Below, piece after piece: positions 42,279-51,639 of a stretch of DNA of 64,000 nt. The stretch spans positions 124,001 to 188,000 of the forward strand of contig CBDAKK010000004.1 of the NCBI GenBank assembly GCA_965196605.1. The letters run 5' to 3'. Below the pieces are notes generated by a model. The model saw only the letters and a program-made list of their open reading frames with translations. It was not told the DNA's origin and did not search any database. The position numbers were made by a program, and so were the translations under genes. Within the stretch, counting starts at the first letter, position 1, and every line of letters starts with the position of its first letter. Source of the stretch: CBDAKK01 sp965196605. Its GTDB lineage: Bacteria; Spirochaetota; Spirochaetia; WTKD01; G963693115.

Positions 42279-43364
42279 TCAAGCGCTAAGCGCGTCCACA
42301 ATATGCTGCCCCATCTCTTCTGTGCCGACTTCCACGCATCCGTGCGACATAATATCGCGAGTGCGAAAGCCTTTTTTCAAAACAGTATCTACGGCAGTAC
42401 GAAGGGCTTCGTACGCTTCGTCGAGTCCCAAGCTGTACTTGCAAAGCATGGCGAGTGAAAGTATTTGCGCTATGGGGTTTGCAATGCCCTTGCCAGCAAT
42501 GTCCGGAGCAGAACCACCCGCAGGTTCATACAAGCCAAAGCGCGCGCCCGCCTTGTTTTGAGACTGCGACAAGCTGGCGCTGGGGAGCATGCCAAGCGAG
42601 CCCGTGATTATCGAAGCTTCATCGGATAAAATATCGCCAAACATGTTGGGGCATAGCAACACATCAAATTGCGCGGGGCGGGCTACCAACTGCATGGCTG
42701 CATTATCCACATACATGTGAGAGAGCTGCACATCCGCATAGTCCTTTGCTATGTCCTGAACAACCTCTCGCCAAAACACCATGGACGTTAAGACATTTGC
42801 TTTGTCTATAGACACAAGGGTTTTACCTCTGCCACGCGCAGCCTCAAATGCCACGCGTGCTATGCGCTCAATTTCGTGCTTGTGGTAAATAAGCGTATCG
42901 AGCGCCTTCTCGTTTTCTCGCGTTTTGGGCTCTCCAAAATAAATACCGCCCGTCAATTCTCGCACAATGAGAATGTCAAAGTTTTCAGGAATGAGGTGGG
43001 CTTGTAAGGGCGAAGCAGCCTTAAGGCTTTCAAAAATAATGGCGGGACGCAAGTTTGCAAAGAGGTCAAAGTGCTTGCGCAGTGGCAGGAGCGCGCCGCG
43101 TTCGGGCTGCTGATGCGGTGGAAGCGCGTCCCATTTTGGGCCACCTACAGAGCCAAACAATATTGCGTCGGAGTTTTTACATGCGTCAAGCGTCTTGGGG
43201 GGCAATGCCTCGCCAAGGGCGTCAAATGCTGCCCCGCCTACCAAGGCGTGAGTTTTTTCAATTTTCAAGGAATACTTTTTTTCCAAAGCCTTAAGCACGC
43301 GTTCGGCTTGTTCCATTACCTCGGGACCTATGCCGTCCCCCGCAAGAATTGCAATGTGATACAT
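42279..43364 (-). CDS. leuB: 3-Isopropylmalate dehydrogenase
   Basis: The 361-residue protein oxidises and decarboxylates 3-isopropylmalate with NAD in leucine synthesis. It has 'MYHIAILAGDGIGPEVMEQA' at the start, 'GSVGGPKWDALPPHQQPERG' near residue 75, 'LRPAIIFESLKAASPLQAHL', 'ELTGGIYFGEPK', 'DKANVLTSMVFWREVVQDIA' and C-terminal 'LYEPAGGSAPDIAGKGIANP' with the cofactor-binding loop. The frame opens nine codons earlier, but the ATG at 43364 matches the family and is six bases after an extended -10 element. No other leu gene is present in the window. Confidence 0.97.
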   Translation of the reverse strand: MYHIAILAGDGIGPEVMEQAERVLKALEKKYSLKIEKTHALVGGAAFDALGEALPPKTLDACKNSDAILFGSVGGPKWDALPPHQQPERGALLPLRKHFDLFANLRPAIIFESLKAASPLQAHLIPENFDILIVRELTGGIYFGEPKTRENEKALDTLIYHKHEIERIARVAFEAARGRGKTLVSIDKANVLTSMVFWREVVQDIAKDYADVQLSHMYVDNAAMQLVARPAQFDVLLCPNMFGDILSDEASIITGSLGMLPSASLSQSQNKAGARFGLYEPAGGSAPDIAGKGIANPIAQILSLAMLCKYSLGLDEAYEALRTAVDTVLKKGFRTRDIMSHGCVEVGTEEMGQHIVDALSA

Positions 43365-43370
43365 AAATAC

Positions 43371-43379
43371 ATTGTACCA
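43371..43379 (-). promoter_or_regulatory. Extended -10 promoter of leuB
   Basis: TGG-TACAAT on the reverse strand, followed by six bases and the leuB ATG, predicting a leaderless mRNA. Confidence 0.6.
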
Positions 43380-43466
43380 CGACAAGCACACTACGCCGCA
43401 TGCTACTCAAGGTAGCGTATGTGAAATTACGCATAGCGCATGCCTTGCCACAAATGTAGAAGCGTC

Positions 43467-44249
43467 TTAAGGCGCGCTTGTTACTATGCGTGTGCCGAGC
43501 CCGCCTTCTAGTAATGCGGCTAAGTCGTCTTTGTTTGTAAGCGTGCCAATAATCACGCTTTGCACGCCGTTGTGAAGGCAGCTCAGGGCGTTTTGGGTTT
43601 TGGGTATCATGCCGCCGTATATGGCACCGCTTTGAATATGCTGTGTTATCTCTGTTTCGCTTAAGCACGGGACGTGCTGCCCCGCTATTATAATCCCCGC
43701 TACGTCTGATATGAGAACCAAATGCTGGGCAGGCCACGCGCGTGCTATTGCGTGTGCTACTTCATCCGCGTTTACATTTAGGGCGACACCCTCACGCGTA
43801 GAAGCAACGGGGCAGATTATGGGGAGATAGCCCGCGGCACTGAGTGTTTCTACCACGCGTGGATTGCACGATTCGACACGGCCTGTGTGTGCTTCTATGG
43901 CGTGCGCGTCTATGAGTGCGCCGTCTACAGCGCTGAGGCCTACCGCGTCTATGCCCTGCCCTAGAGCCATGCGCACAAGGTGGGTGTTTATTTCCCCTGA
44001 GAGTATGCGGTCGGCATGGAGCATTTCCGCACTGCTGGTGAGACGCAGCCCGTTTTGGCTAAAGCGCGCTTCTATGCCGTAACTGCGGCTGTAGGCGCTT
44101 ATTGCGTTGCCTCCACCATGTACTAGCGCAAGGGTGTAGCGTTTTTGCAACAAGGTGAGTTCTGACAACAAGAGGAATAAGCGCGCTTCATCATCTAAAA
44201 AAGTGCCGCCAATTTTTATTACTACGTTTTGCTTTTTTGTGCCTTCCAT
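43467..44249 (-). CDS. argB: Acetylglutamate kinase
   Basis: The 260-residue protein phosphorylates N-acetylglutamate, the second step of arginine synthesis. It has the amino-acid-kinase fold: 'VVIKIGGTFLDDEARLFLLL', 'YTLALVHGGGNAISAYSRSY' (glycine-rich substrate loop), 'RFSQNGLRLTSSAEMLHADR' with the RxT motif in altered form, 'VESCNPRVVETLSAAGYLPI' and 'LNVNADEVAHAIARAWPAQH', and 'LVLISDVAGI'. It lies 19 bases downstream of argC in the same direction. The start at 44249 is the only ATG near the fold's N terminus. Confidence 0.94.
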   Translation of the reverse strand: MEGTKKQNVVIKIGGTFLDDEARLFLLLSELTLLQKRYTLALVHGGGNAISAYSRSYGIEARFSQNGLRLTSSAEMLHADRILSGEINTHLVRMALGQGIDAVGLSAVDGALIDAHAIEAHTGRVESCNPRVVETLSAAGYLPIICPVASTREGVALNVNADEVAHAIARAWPAQHLVLISDVAGIIIAGQHVPCLSETEITQHIQSGAIYGGMIPKTQNALSCLHNGVQSVIIGTLTNKDDLAALLEGGLGTRIVTSAP

Positions 44250-44268
44250 GCTAGCTATACGTGCATCC

Positions 44269-45360
44269 TTATGAGGGCATGACTGCTAAGCCCAAGCTTT
44301 CTGTAAAGCCAAAGCGTATGTTAAAATTTTGCACGGCTTGTCCCGCCGCGCCCTTGCCGAGGTTGTCTATGGCGCAGCAGAGTATGAGTGCGTTTGCTTC
44401 GCAGCGGTAGCCTATGGCGGCAAGGTTTGTGCCGCGCACATGGGCGGTCTCGGGCATGGTGTTTTCTTCACATACTCGCACCCACGGCTCACCAGCGTAC
44501 TGGGCTACAAGCGAGGCAGCCGCACGTTCTCCCTCTTTTGAGCTCAGCGGCACGCTTATAACCGACAAGAGGCCGCGCGCAAGTGGGACTAATTGCGGCA
44601 TAAAAATAAGCGGGCTGTGCGCATCAGGCGCGTTCATATTCCATGCTTCTCCTTCTAGGTGGCATAAGCGTGCTAGCTGGTGTACCATTTCTGAGACGTG
44701 GCGGTGCTGTGTGCCAACGGAATAAGGCAAAATGCTCTCGGTGCGCTCAGTAAACAGCAGGTGGGGTTTGCAAGCCTTGCCCGCACCCGTAACACCGGAC
44801 GAAGCAACCACGCTTATGCTCCCCGTGGGTTTTGCGTAGCGCAGTACGGGGATGAGCGGCAGGAGTACGGACGTGGGGTAACAACCGGGGCATGCTATGA
44901 TGCGCGCCTTTTGTATGTGCTCCCTGTTCCATTCGCTTAAGCCGTACACGGCGTATTTAAGCATGCTCGCATCGGCATGGTCTCTTTTGTACACGCGCTT
45001 GTACAACTCAGCCTGCGTGTATCTAAAGTCTGCCGAGAGGTCTATAATGACGGGGGCTTTCTTGTTACGCAGTATCGGAATAAATACATCCGCGGATGCG
45101 CCGTGCGGCAAGGCCGAAAAGAGCACGTCTATTTCACCGTTTTCACAGCGCTTTATAAGTGACTCTATAGAACAGTAGCTTTCTGCAATTTCCGGTGCAC
45201 CTTGTTTATGCAAGAGCGCATTTTGTATGGTGAGAGGCAAGGCCTGTTCTGCAAGACTGCGGGAGGCTGCGTAGATTTTTTTTATTTTAGGATGCGTGAG
45301 CAGAAGGCTTAGTAGCAGTTCTCCCGCATATCCGTTAGCACCCAATATTCCTACATTCAT
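44269..45360 (-). CDS. argC: N-acetyl-gamma-glutamyl-phosphate reductase
   Basis: The 363-residue protein reduces N-acetylglutamyl phosphate to the semialdehyde with NADPH. It shows 'MNVGILGANGYAGELLLSLL' (dinucleotide-binding start), 'VLFSALPHGASADVFIPILR', 'VIIDLSADFRYTQAELYKRV' and the catalytic cysteine in 'ARIIACPGCYPTSVLLPLIP' near residue 155, followed by 'VVASSGVTGAGKACKP'. The ATG is six bases after the stop of the upstream SDF-family symporter, and argB follows, so symporter-argC-argB form an operon. Confidence 0.96.
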   Translation of the reverse strand: MNVGILGANGYAGELLLSLLLTHPKIKKIYAASRSLAEQALPLTIQNALLHKQGAPEIAESYCSIESLIKRCENGEIDVLFSALPHGASADVFIPILRNKKAPVIIDLSADFRYTQAELYKRVYKRDHADASMLKYAVYGLSEWNREHIQKARIIACPGCYPTSVLLPLIPVLRYAKPTGSISVVASSGVTGAGKACKPHLLFTERTESILPYSVGTQHRHVSEMVHQLARLCHLEGEAWNMNAPDAHSPLIFMPQLVPLARGLLSVISVPLSSKEGERAAASLVAQYAGEPWVRVCEENTMPETAHVRGTNLAAIGYRCEANALILCCAIDNLGKGAAGQAVQNFNIRFGFTESLGLAVMPS

Positions 45361-45366
45361 GGCATT

Positions 45367-46629
45367 TTATATTGAATCGTCGTCTTGTGGCATTGAAAAG
45401 GGCGTTGGGTGTTTTTCCGTCATGCTGTGCTTTACATATGCCTGTACAAAGCCGCAGCATAAAGCGTCTATTATGGCAGCAAAGCCCATGAGTATGGGAA
45501 CGAGCGGAATGATGATTATATAGAGTTCTTGAATTGATATGAAGTCGATGCGAGAAAGCGTTGCTATGCCCACAGTTACGATGGAGGGCACTATGATTTC
45601 TGAGGCGTATGAGATGCCTACTGATGTTATGAACAACACCAAAAATTGTAAAATGCTTAAGGGCGCGGCACTGAAGGCCTTGTAACACACCATGTAGGTC
45701 AGCGCAATAACCAGTGCTACTCCTACGCGTGCAAATATAAACGACAAGGGCACTACGCTGTCTATTATTTTGCGGCGTGAATTGTTAGGCATGTCGGCGT
45801 GGAGTAGCACGCCCCCAGCGGCAATGACCGTGCCGCTTGCAAATGCCACGCAGGTTGCGGGAATGAGGTTGCGTAGCCACGCTTTTATGTGCATGGGTAC
45901 CTTGAGAATTTTAAGTAGCAGCGGGAAAAACAAAAACAGCAAGAGTACTACCACCGTGCTCAGCATGATGATAATGCCTATAAAGCTGCCGAGAAACTCT
46001 AAGGTTTGGAATATTTCTATGCGCTCAGTTGTGAGCAGCACGACGCATATGATGAGCCACGGGAGCATGCTCTGCAGTATTTTCATGATGATGGTGCGTG
46101 TGCCTTCTATGAACTCTAAAAACACATGGTTGTGAGGCAAGGTTTTTTGCGCAAAAATTCCTATGATGAGCGCAAGCACTATGAGGGGCATGAGCGCAGG
46201 AGAAGCGAAGACCAAGAACCAATGGCGTGGGAATAATTCTGAGAATATGCTTTTTAGTGAAAGCGTAGCAATGGGGTCAACGCTACGCGTAAGCGGTATG
46301 AGGTTTTCTGCGGGAATGAAGGAAAAAACGCCCATGCCAATGAGTACTATGCCAAGGTGTAAAAACAGCGCGGTGAAAACCAATGTTTTGAGTAAGTCTT
46401 TTAATTGTCGTATTGCGGCAAGTTCATAACTGGTTATGATAAGCGCAAAGAAAAAATACGGCACGGTTATGTAAAAAACAATGTTGATGATTATGCGTGA
46501 TATTGGCTCTACAACGCTATTTATAAAAAACTCTGGCAGCGTAAGGCCTAAAATAACACCGAGTACAAGCGTTACTGGAAAGAGTAAATAATATCTTGTA
46601 TACATGGCGAAGAAGTTTTGAAATCGCAT
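45367..46629 (-). CDS. Dicarboxylate/amino acid:cation symporter (SDF/DAACS family)
   Basis: The 420-residue membrane protein has about eight to ten hydrophobic segments and the layout of GltP/DctA proteins: 'LLFPVTLVLGVILGLTLPEF' at the N terminus, 'FALIITSYELAAIRQLKDLL', a serine-poor hairpin region 'ATCVAFASGTVIAAGGVLLH' and a C-terminal 'SYASEIIVPSIVTVGIATLS'. The canonical SSSAATLP and NMDGT motifs are not visible, so it is a divergent member. It is the first gene of the operon with argC and argB, consistent with glutamate or another amino-acid precursor as substrate; that is an inference. An extended -10 element is six bases before the ATG. Confidence 0.82.
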   Translation of the reverse strand: MRFQNFFAMYTRYYLLFPVTLVLGVILGLTLPEFFINSVVEPISRIIINIVFYITVPYFFFALIITSYELAAIRQLKDLLKTLVFTALFLHLGIVLIGMGVFSFIPAENLIPLTRSVDPIATLSLKSIFSELFPRHWFLVFASPALMPLIVLALIIGIFAQKTLPHNHVFLEFIEGTRTIIMKILQSMLPWLIICVVLLTTERIEIFQTLEFLGSFIGIIIMLSTVVVLLLFLFFPLLLKILKVPMHIKAWLRNLIPATCVAFASGTVIAAGGVLLHADMPNNSRRKIIDSVVPLSFIFARVGVALVIALTYMVCYKAFSAAPLSILQFLVLFITSVGISYASEIIVPSIVTVGIATLSRIDFISIQELYIIIIPLVPILMGFAAIIDALCCGFVQAYVKHSMTEKHPTPFSMPQDDDSI

Positions 46630-46635
46630 ATCCTT

Positions 46636-46644
46636 AATATAGCA
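46636..46644 (-). promoter_or_regulatory. Extended -10 promoter of the symporter-argCB operon
   Basis: TGC-TATATT on the reverse strand, then AAGGAT and the ATG at 46629. The six-base gap predicts transcription starting at the start codon. Confidence 0.55.
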
Positions 46645-46667
46645 CAGGGTAGGTGTTCTGCCGTATG

Positions 46668-48797
46668 CTATGCGCTTTTTGCCTTTGTAGTGGGCGCTTG
46701 TTCTGCACTTGTGCCGCTGTTAAAAAGTTCCACAACCTCGGTTTCCTTTGTACAAGCCAGCAAGGTTTCTCTAAATGCCTCATGCTGTAAAAGCGTGCTT
46801 ATTTGCGTGAGCAGCCCCAAGTGCGGGTACTCCTTGGGCGTTGCTATAAGCACAAAAATACGCGACGGCATTGTGTCTAATGAGTCAAAGTCAGCCCCTT
46901 CAGGCTTAAGCCCTATGACAATTTTTGCGCTCTTACATGCGTTGCTCCTTGCGTGAGGAATTGCAATGCCGTTTTGCATGCCGGTGGAAAAGGTCTTTTC
47001 ACGCTCGAATATGTCCTTTAAGAACAGTGACTTGTTTTCTAAATACCCACCCTTGTCTAAAAACCCAACAAGTTCGGTGATGATCTCCTCTTTTGTGTTT
47101 GCCCGTATGGACAACTCCACCAAAAAGGGCGAAATGACATTTTCAAGCGATTGGGTTTTTGAGACATTGCCCGTGCTCGTTTCGCTTTCAAGGGCAGAAC
47201 TCGCAATGTAGCTCACTTTTTCCTTTACCGCTTGCGCTGACTCCGCAATGTCTGCAGTGGCTTCGTAGAGTGCCGTTTTGAAAAAAGGAATGCTCTGTTT
47301 GTCGGAAAAAAACACCAGCTTACCCGCGTTAAATGAGTGCAGGGTGAAAAACACACTGTCTTTTCGTATGTGGTAAATGTTCTTTTCACGTTGCGCAATT
47401 TTATTTACAAAAAAGCCCTCTTCTTCCATGAGCGTGAGAAAGTCGGATACGATGAAGCGCGTAAGCTGCCAGTGGTCAAAGTTTATTTCGGTTTTTTCCG
47501 CATGAGACTTCTCTGATTTTTTTGTGCCGTCTCTAGAAACGCCAAGCAGCATTTGCAAAAACAAGGGGGCTATGAGCGCATTGCTTATTATCATGAGCAT
47601 AATGGCGTTGTACAAGGTGCTGCCCATGGCGCCCGCAGCAAGCCCTATGCTCGCTATAATGAGCGCAACCTCACCGCGGGGTGCCATGCCCATGCCAATG
47701 CGCGAAGCGCCCAGTGCATTAAAGCCCAGCCACAGGGACGGCAGTGCGGTCCCAAAAAATTTGCTTGCCATGCATACCAAGGAATACGCCGCGCCCAAAA
47801 TCAAGACTTCGGGGCGTGCAAAGTTTACAATGTTTATTTGCATGCCGCTTATGACAAAAAACATGGGCACAAACAGCAACAAAATGGGGCTTAGTTTTTC
47901 TTGTATTACGTAAGACAAGTCGGTGTTAGAAAGGGCAAGTCCCACTATGTACGCGCCTACTATCATAGACAGCCCCCACGCTTCAAAAAAAGCGCCCACC
48001 AAAAAGGCTATGGCGAGCACGCATATGGAAATGCGCGTGGTGCTGGTAATGGCCTTTTTAAGGCTGTGTCCCAGCTTTTTTGCAAATAAGAGCCCCAGCG
48101 CCGTAGAGCCCAACCAAAGTCCAAGCGACTTGAGAAATATTAACACCACGCTGCCGAGGCTTATTTCAGCGGAGGCCGTGTGGCCGCCCGCATCTACAAT
48201 GCCCATGACAACCGCCAGTATTACAATGCCCAACACGTCGTCAAAAACGGCAGCTGAGAGTATGGTCACGCCCTCTGGGCTGCTTACTTTTTGCTTTGAA
48301 GAAAGCACGCTGGTGCTAATGCCTACGGAGGTTGCTGTTGCAATAGTGCCCATGAACAAGTGAGCGGGGTGTAACGCAGACAAGGCGGGAAAGAAAAGCA
48401 CGCTTACGCCATAGCCGCCTAAAAAAGAAAAAACGAGTCCGCCAATGCCTATGATGCTGCCCTTGAACGCGTACTTCAAAAACAAGTTTACGTCCGTCTC
48501 AAGCCCCGAATAAAAAAGTAAAATAACCGAGGCAATGCTTGCCAAGTTGTAGAGACTTTGCGAAATGCCGAGGCTTGTTTCCGCTGTGCTTGGGAATATG
48601 CCGTGGGGGAAAAGCGAACCGAGAGGCAAACTACCCAACATGCAGGGACCAATTATAAGGCCTATGAGTATGTACCCAACAACCCGCGGCACCATGATTT
48701 TTTGTGAGAACTTTTCAGCAATAAGACTACAGAGCAACACAATGGAGACTTGAAAAACAAGAAGCATGGCGCCGTGTAGCAGCTCAAAGCTTTGCAT
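46668..48797 (-). CDS. Cation:proton antiporter fused to a PTS EIIA domain
   Basis: The 709-residue protein combines two modules. Residues about 1-400 are a CPA2 (KefB-like) antiporter with about 12 membrane segments, including 'VPRVVGYILIGLIIGPCMLG', 'LLFYSGLETDVNLFLKYAFK' and 'TSVGISTSVLSSKQKVSSPE'. A cytoplasmic linker follows. Residues about 560-700 are an EIIA(Ntr/Fru) domain, 'KEEIITELVGFLDKGGYLEN' and 'FSTGMQNGIAIPHARSNACK', with the phosphorylatable histidine in IPHAR. The EIIA part implies control of ion flux by phosphotransfer state. The frame extends 62 codons upstream into repeat modules; the ATG at 48797 begins the family N terminus ('MQSFELLHGAMLLVFQVSIV') and follows a -10 element by nine bases. 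No other PTS gene is in the window. Confidence 0.9.
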   Translation of the reverse strand: MQSFELLHGAMLLVFQVSIVLLCSLIAEKFSQKIMVPRVVGYILIGLIIGPCMLGSLPLGSLFPHGIFPSTAETSLGISQSLYNLASIASVILLFYSGLETDVNLFLKYAFKGSIIGIGGLVFSFLGGYGVSVLFFPALSALHPAHLFMGTIATATSVGISTSVLSSKQKVSSPEGVTILSAAVFDDVLGIVILAVVMGIVDAGGHTASAEISLGSVVLIFLKSLGLWLGSTALGLLFAKKLGHSLKKAITSTTRISICVLAIAFLVGAFFEAWGLSMIVGAYIVGLALSNTDLSYVIQEKLSPILLLFVPMFFVISGMQINIVNFARPEVLILGAAYSLVCMASKFFGTALPSLWLGFNALGASRIGMGMAPRGEVALIIASIGLAAGAMGSTLYNAIMLMIISNALIAPLFLQMLLGVSRDGTKKSEKSHAEKTEINFDHWQLTRFIVSDFLTLMEEEGFFVNKIAQREKNIYHIRKDSVFFTLHSFNAGKLVFFSDKQSIPFFKTALYEATADIAESAQAVKEKVSYIASSALESETSTGNVSKTQSLENVISPFLVELSIRANTKEEIITELVGFLDKGGYLENKSLFLKDIFEREKTFSTGMQNGIAIPHARSNACKSAKIVIGLKPEGADFDSLDTMPSRIFVLIATPKEYPHLGLLTQISTLLQHEAFRETLLACTKETEVVELFNSGTSAEQAPTTKAKSA

Positions 48798-48806
48798 AGT
48801 ATGTGT

Positions 48807-48815
48807 ATTATAACA
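48807..48815 (-). promoter_or_regulatory. Extended -10 promoter of the antiporter-EIIA gene
   Basis: TGT-TATAAT on the reverse strand, nine bases before the ATG at 48797; a two to three nt leader is predicted. It directly abuts a repeat cluster. Confidence 0.5.
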
Positions 48816-48819
48816 CGCG

Positions 48820-49600
48820 CGTGAGGCTGCACGCTGTGTGTGTTCTGCTTCGCAGTATGTGTGCACGCTGCGTGCTGCCATGGCGTGGGGCGCATTATGA
48901 TAATGCCTCGGACGGCTGTACTTTCTTTCTTTGGTGCGAGTACTCCATTTCTGCACCGTCCATGGCGCTCTTATTTGCCCCATCCATGGGGCGAGCGACC
49001 GCTGCGCTCCGCTATCTGAATGTCAGCACCCGCTCGCTACGCTTGTGAGCGCGCTCACACAAACTTACTTCCATACGATCTTCATGCTTGCGCGCAGTAT
49101 CTATGGCATTACTGCTTTAGCACACAGGATGTTTTTGCTATAAGCTCCATCTCTGTGTCGCGTTGCGACACTTATTTTAATCGTTTCTAGCCGCTCGCCT
49201 AACGGCTCCCGACTCTTTTTTTGGTTCTTTTTTTCTCTTTTTGATGCAAGCTCCATGTTTGCACCGCACAGCGGTGCTTATGCAATAGTTGGCATCCCCT
49301 CGCTACGCTCGTGAGCGTCCTCACAGCCGTGCCATGGATGGAGCGCATTGGCTGCCATGGAGGGTAAAAAAGAAAAGAAAGAACGGCCACCCGAATGGAT
49401 AGCGTATTGAGAATAGCTGCTTGGCACGCACGTCCCACGGACGGGACGCATTGTGCGCCAAGGACGGTACAAGAAGCGTTCATACAAGACTGCGTAAGCA
49501 AAACTGCGATAGCTACCCGCGCGTTAGCGCAGAACTCGCATGATACTCCGCAAGGGGGTGTGGGGGCAGCTCCCCCACAAAGGCAAGCTTGAGCCCCACA
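48820..49600. repeat. Hairpin-module cluster upstream of the DUF285 lipoprotein
   Basis: No gene in these ~780 bases. It carries CGCGTGAGGCTGCACGCTGT and its partner, CACC-GTCCAT-GGCG and GCCCC-ATCCAT-GGGGC (about 48977-48992), the spacer module (near 49050-49130), GTGTCGC-GTT-GCGACAC (49155-49171), GCACCGC-ACA-GCGGTGC (about 49262), CGCTACGCTCGTGAG, GTCCC-ACGGAC-GGGAC (49432-49447) and a final GTGGGGG-CAGCT-CCCCCAC hairpin near 49563-49580. Confidence 0.85.
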
Positions 49601-49622
49601 AGGGCAAAGTCTCATCTAGGGG

Positions 49623-49651
49623 TTTACATTTCCTAATAATTTCATTATGCT
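49623..49651 (+). promoter_or_regulatory. Promoter of the DUF285 lipoprotein gene
   Basis: TTTACA (49623-49628), a 17-bp spacer and TATGCT (49646-49651), followed by a ~35-nt leader with AGGAGG before the ATG at 49691. Confidence 0.55.
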
Positions 49652-49690
49652 TGCAAATATGAAACAAAACACTTTTTTTAGGAGGACTTT

Positions 49691-51568
49691 ATGAAAAATA
49701 ATAGTCATAAACACACAAAAACACTTTGTGTAGCACACCTTGTAGTAGCTCTTGCCTTCATGGCTTTGACCCTTGGCGGTTGCGAGCAATTAGGCGATGA
49801 TCTGGCCCAAAACAGCATGGGCATTAATAAACTCACCAGCGCTACAGGAGGTGCAGGGGCTTTGCGCGATACATGTACTGCTCAGCCTACGCAGCACCCA
49901 AGAAACAAGCAAGCATTACAAGCACTGCTTAACAAAGCTATTACCCCAACGACTCCTAGCCCCAATCTCAACTACATTGACACATGGGCCATCACGGATA
50001 TGAGTAATTTATTTAAAAACAAATCTACATTCAATGGTGATATACGCTGTTGGGACACCTCCAATGTCACGAATATGGAGAACATGTTTTGGGGGGCTAT
50101 GAAATTCAACCAAGACATTGGTAACTGGGACACCTCCAAGGTCACGAATATGAGCAACATGTTTAGGGACGCTAGAGCCTTCAACCAAGACATTGGTAAC
50201 TGGGACACCTCCAAGGTCACGAATATGGAGAGCATGTTTCTTGGTGCTGAAGTTTTCAATCAAGACATTGGTAACTGGGACACCTCCAAGGTCACAGATA
50301 TGAACCACATGTTTGCTGATGCTAAAGTTTTCAATCAAGACATTGGTAACTGGAAGACCTCCAAGGTCACGGATATGAGCTACATGTTTCAGGGGGCTAC
50401 AGCCTTCAACCAAGACCTGAGCCGCTGGAATGTAGATAATGTAACTAAGCAGGATCATGTTTTCAACAATGCGACAGAAATGAACAAAAACAAAAGCAAG
50501 TGGCCTAAAAAATTACTGCGCAATATATGTACTGCCCAATATACTGAGAAGCCACAAAGCACGCAAGAATTACAAGTGCTTATTAACAAAGCTATTACTT
50601 CAACAACCCCTAGCCCCAATCTCAACTACATCGACACATCGGCTATCACCGACATGAGTCGTTTATTTAAAGACAAATATACATTCAATGGCGATATACG
50701 CTGCTGGGACACCTCCAATGTCACGAATATGACACACATGTTTTGGGGTGCTACAGCCTTCAACCAAGACATAGGTAGCTGGGACACCTCCAAGGTCGAG
50801 CATATGGGCCACATGTTTAGGGAGGCTACAGCCTTCAACCAAGACATTGGTAGCTGGGACACCTCCAAGGTCGAGTATATGTGGGGCATGTTTGAGGGTG
50901 CTACAACCTTTAATCAAGACATAGGTAGTTGGAAGACCTCCAAGGTCGAGTATATGCAGAGCATGTTTGATGGGGCTAGCGCCTTCAACCAAGACATTAA
51001 CACGAATACTAAGAAGAAGACGTGGATCACGTCTGCAGTCACGGATATGCATAGCATGTTTTCTGCTGCTACAGCCTTCAACCAAGACATAGGTAACTGG
51101 GACACCTCCAAGGTCAAGAATATGAAATACATGTTTTCCTGGGCTACAGCCTTCAACCAAGACATTGGTAGGTGGGACACCTCCAAGGTCACGACTATGG
51201 AGGACATGTTTTGGGACGCTAGAGCCTTCAACCAAGACCTGAGCCGCTGGAAGACCTCTAAGGTCACGGATATGCAGCAGACGTTTGCGAATGCTCACAA
51301 ATTCAACCAAGACATAGGTAGCTGGAACACGTCTAAAGTCACGAATATGAGGGGCATGTTTTATCATGCTACAGCCTTCAACCAAGACATAGGCAGGTGG
51401 GACACCTCCAAGGTCACGGATATGCGCGAGATGTTTTGGCGGGCTACAGCTTTCAACCAAGACCTGAGCCGCTGGAAGGTAGGGAGTGTGACTAAGTGGA
51501 GTCATATTTTCTTCGGTGCGACAAAGATGCAAAACGACAAAAGCAAGTGGCCTGCAAAATTTAGGTAG
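49691..51568 (+). CDS. BspA-family DUF285 repeat surface lipoprotein
   Basis: The 625-residue protein starts with a lipoprotein signal, 'MKNNSHKHTKTLCVAHLVVA' and lipobox 'TLGGC'. It then carries 25-residue DUF285 leucine-rich-like repeats of the form 'FNQDIGNWDTSKVTNMSNMF', about 17 in total. They are arranged as two modules, beginning near residues 57 and 275. Each module opens with 'CTAQ...LNKAIT...PSPNLNYIDT' followed by 'AITDMS', so an internal duplication built the gene. The second module is longer and has a one-off insertion, 'NTNTKKKTWITSAV'. Such proteins are usually surface exposed and bind host or neighbour-cell ligands; no ligand is known here. It has an AGGAGG site and its own promoter. 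Confidence 0.9.
   Translation: MKNNSHKHTKTLCVAHLVVALAFMALTLGGCEQLGDDLAQNSMGINKLTSATGGAGALRDTCTAQPTQHPRNKQALQALLNKAITPTTPSPNLNYIDTWAITDMSNLFKNKSTFNGDIRCWDTSNVTNMENMFWGAMKFNQDIGNWDTSKVTNMSNMFRDARAFNQDIGNWDTSKVTNMESMFLGAEVFNQDIGNWDTSKVTDMNHMFADAKVFNQDIGNWKTSKVTDMSYMFQGATAFNQDLSRWNVDNVTKQDHVFNNATEMNKNKSKWPKKLLRNICTAQYTEKPQSTQELQVLINKAITSTTPSPNLNYIDTSAITDMSRLFKDKYTFNGDIRCWDTSNVTNMTHMFWGATAFNQDIGSWDTSKVEHMGHMFREATAFNQDIGSWDTSKVEYMWGMFEGATTFNQDIGSWKTSKVEYMQSMFDGASAFNQDINTNTKKKTWITSAVTDMHSMFSAATAFNQDIGNWDTSKVKNMKYMFSWATAFNQDIGRWDTSKVTTMEDMFWDARAFNQDLSRWKTSKVTDMQQTFANAHKFNQDIGSWNTSKVTNMRGMFYHATAFNQDIGRWDTSKVTDMREMFWRATAFNQDLSRWKVGSVTKWSHIFFGATKMQNDKSKWPAKFR
50030..51480 (+). repeat. 75-bp intragenic repeats of the DUF285 gene
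   Basis: Most repeats keep 'TTCAACCAAGACATTGGTA' and 'TGGGACACCTCCAAGGTCAC' at 75-bp spacing, in two blocks (about 50030-50450 and 50690-51480). Near identity between neighbours allows recombination. Confidence 0.85.
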
Positions 51569-51639
51569 TGCTGTAAGGTGAGCCTTTGTGGGGGCTAAGG
51601 CTATGTCTCTAATAAGGCATATACACCGATAGCTGTATT

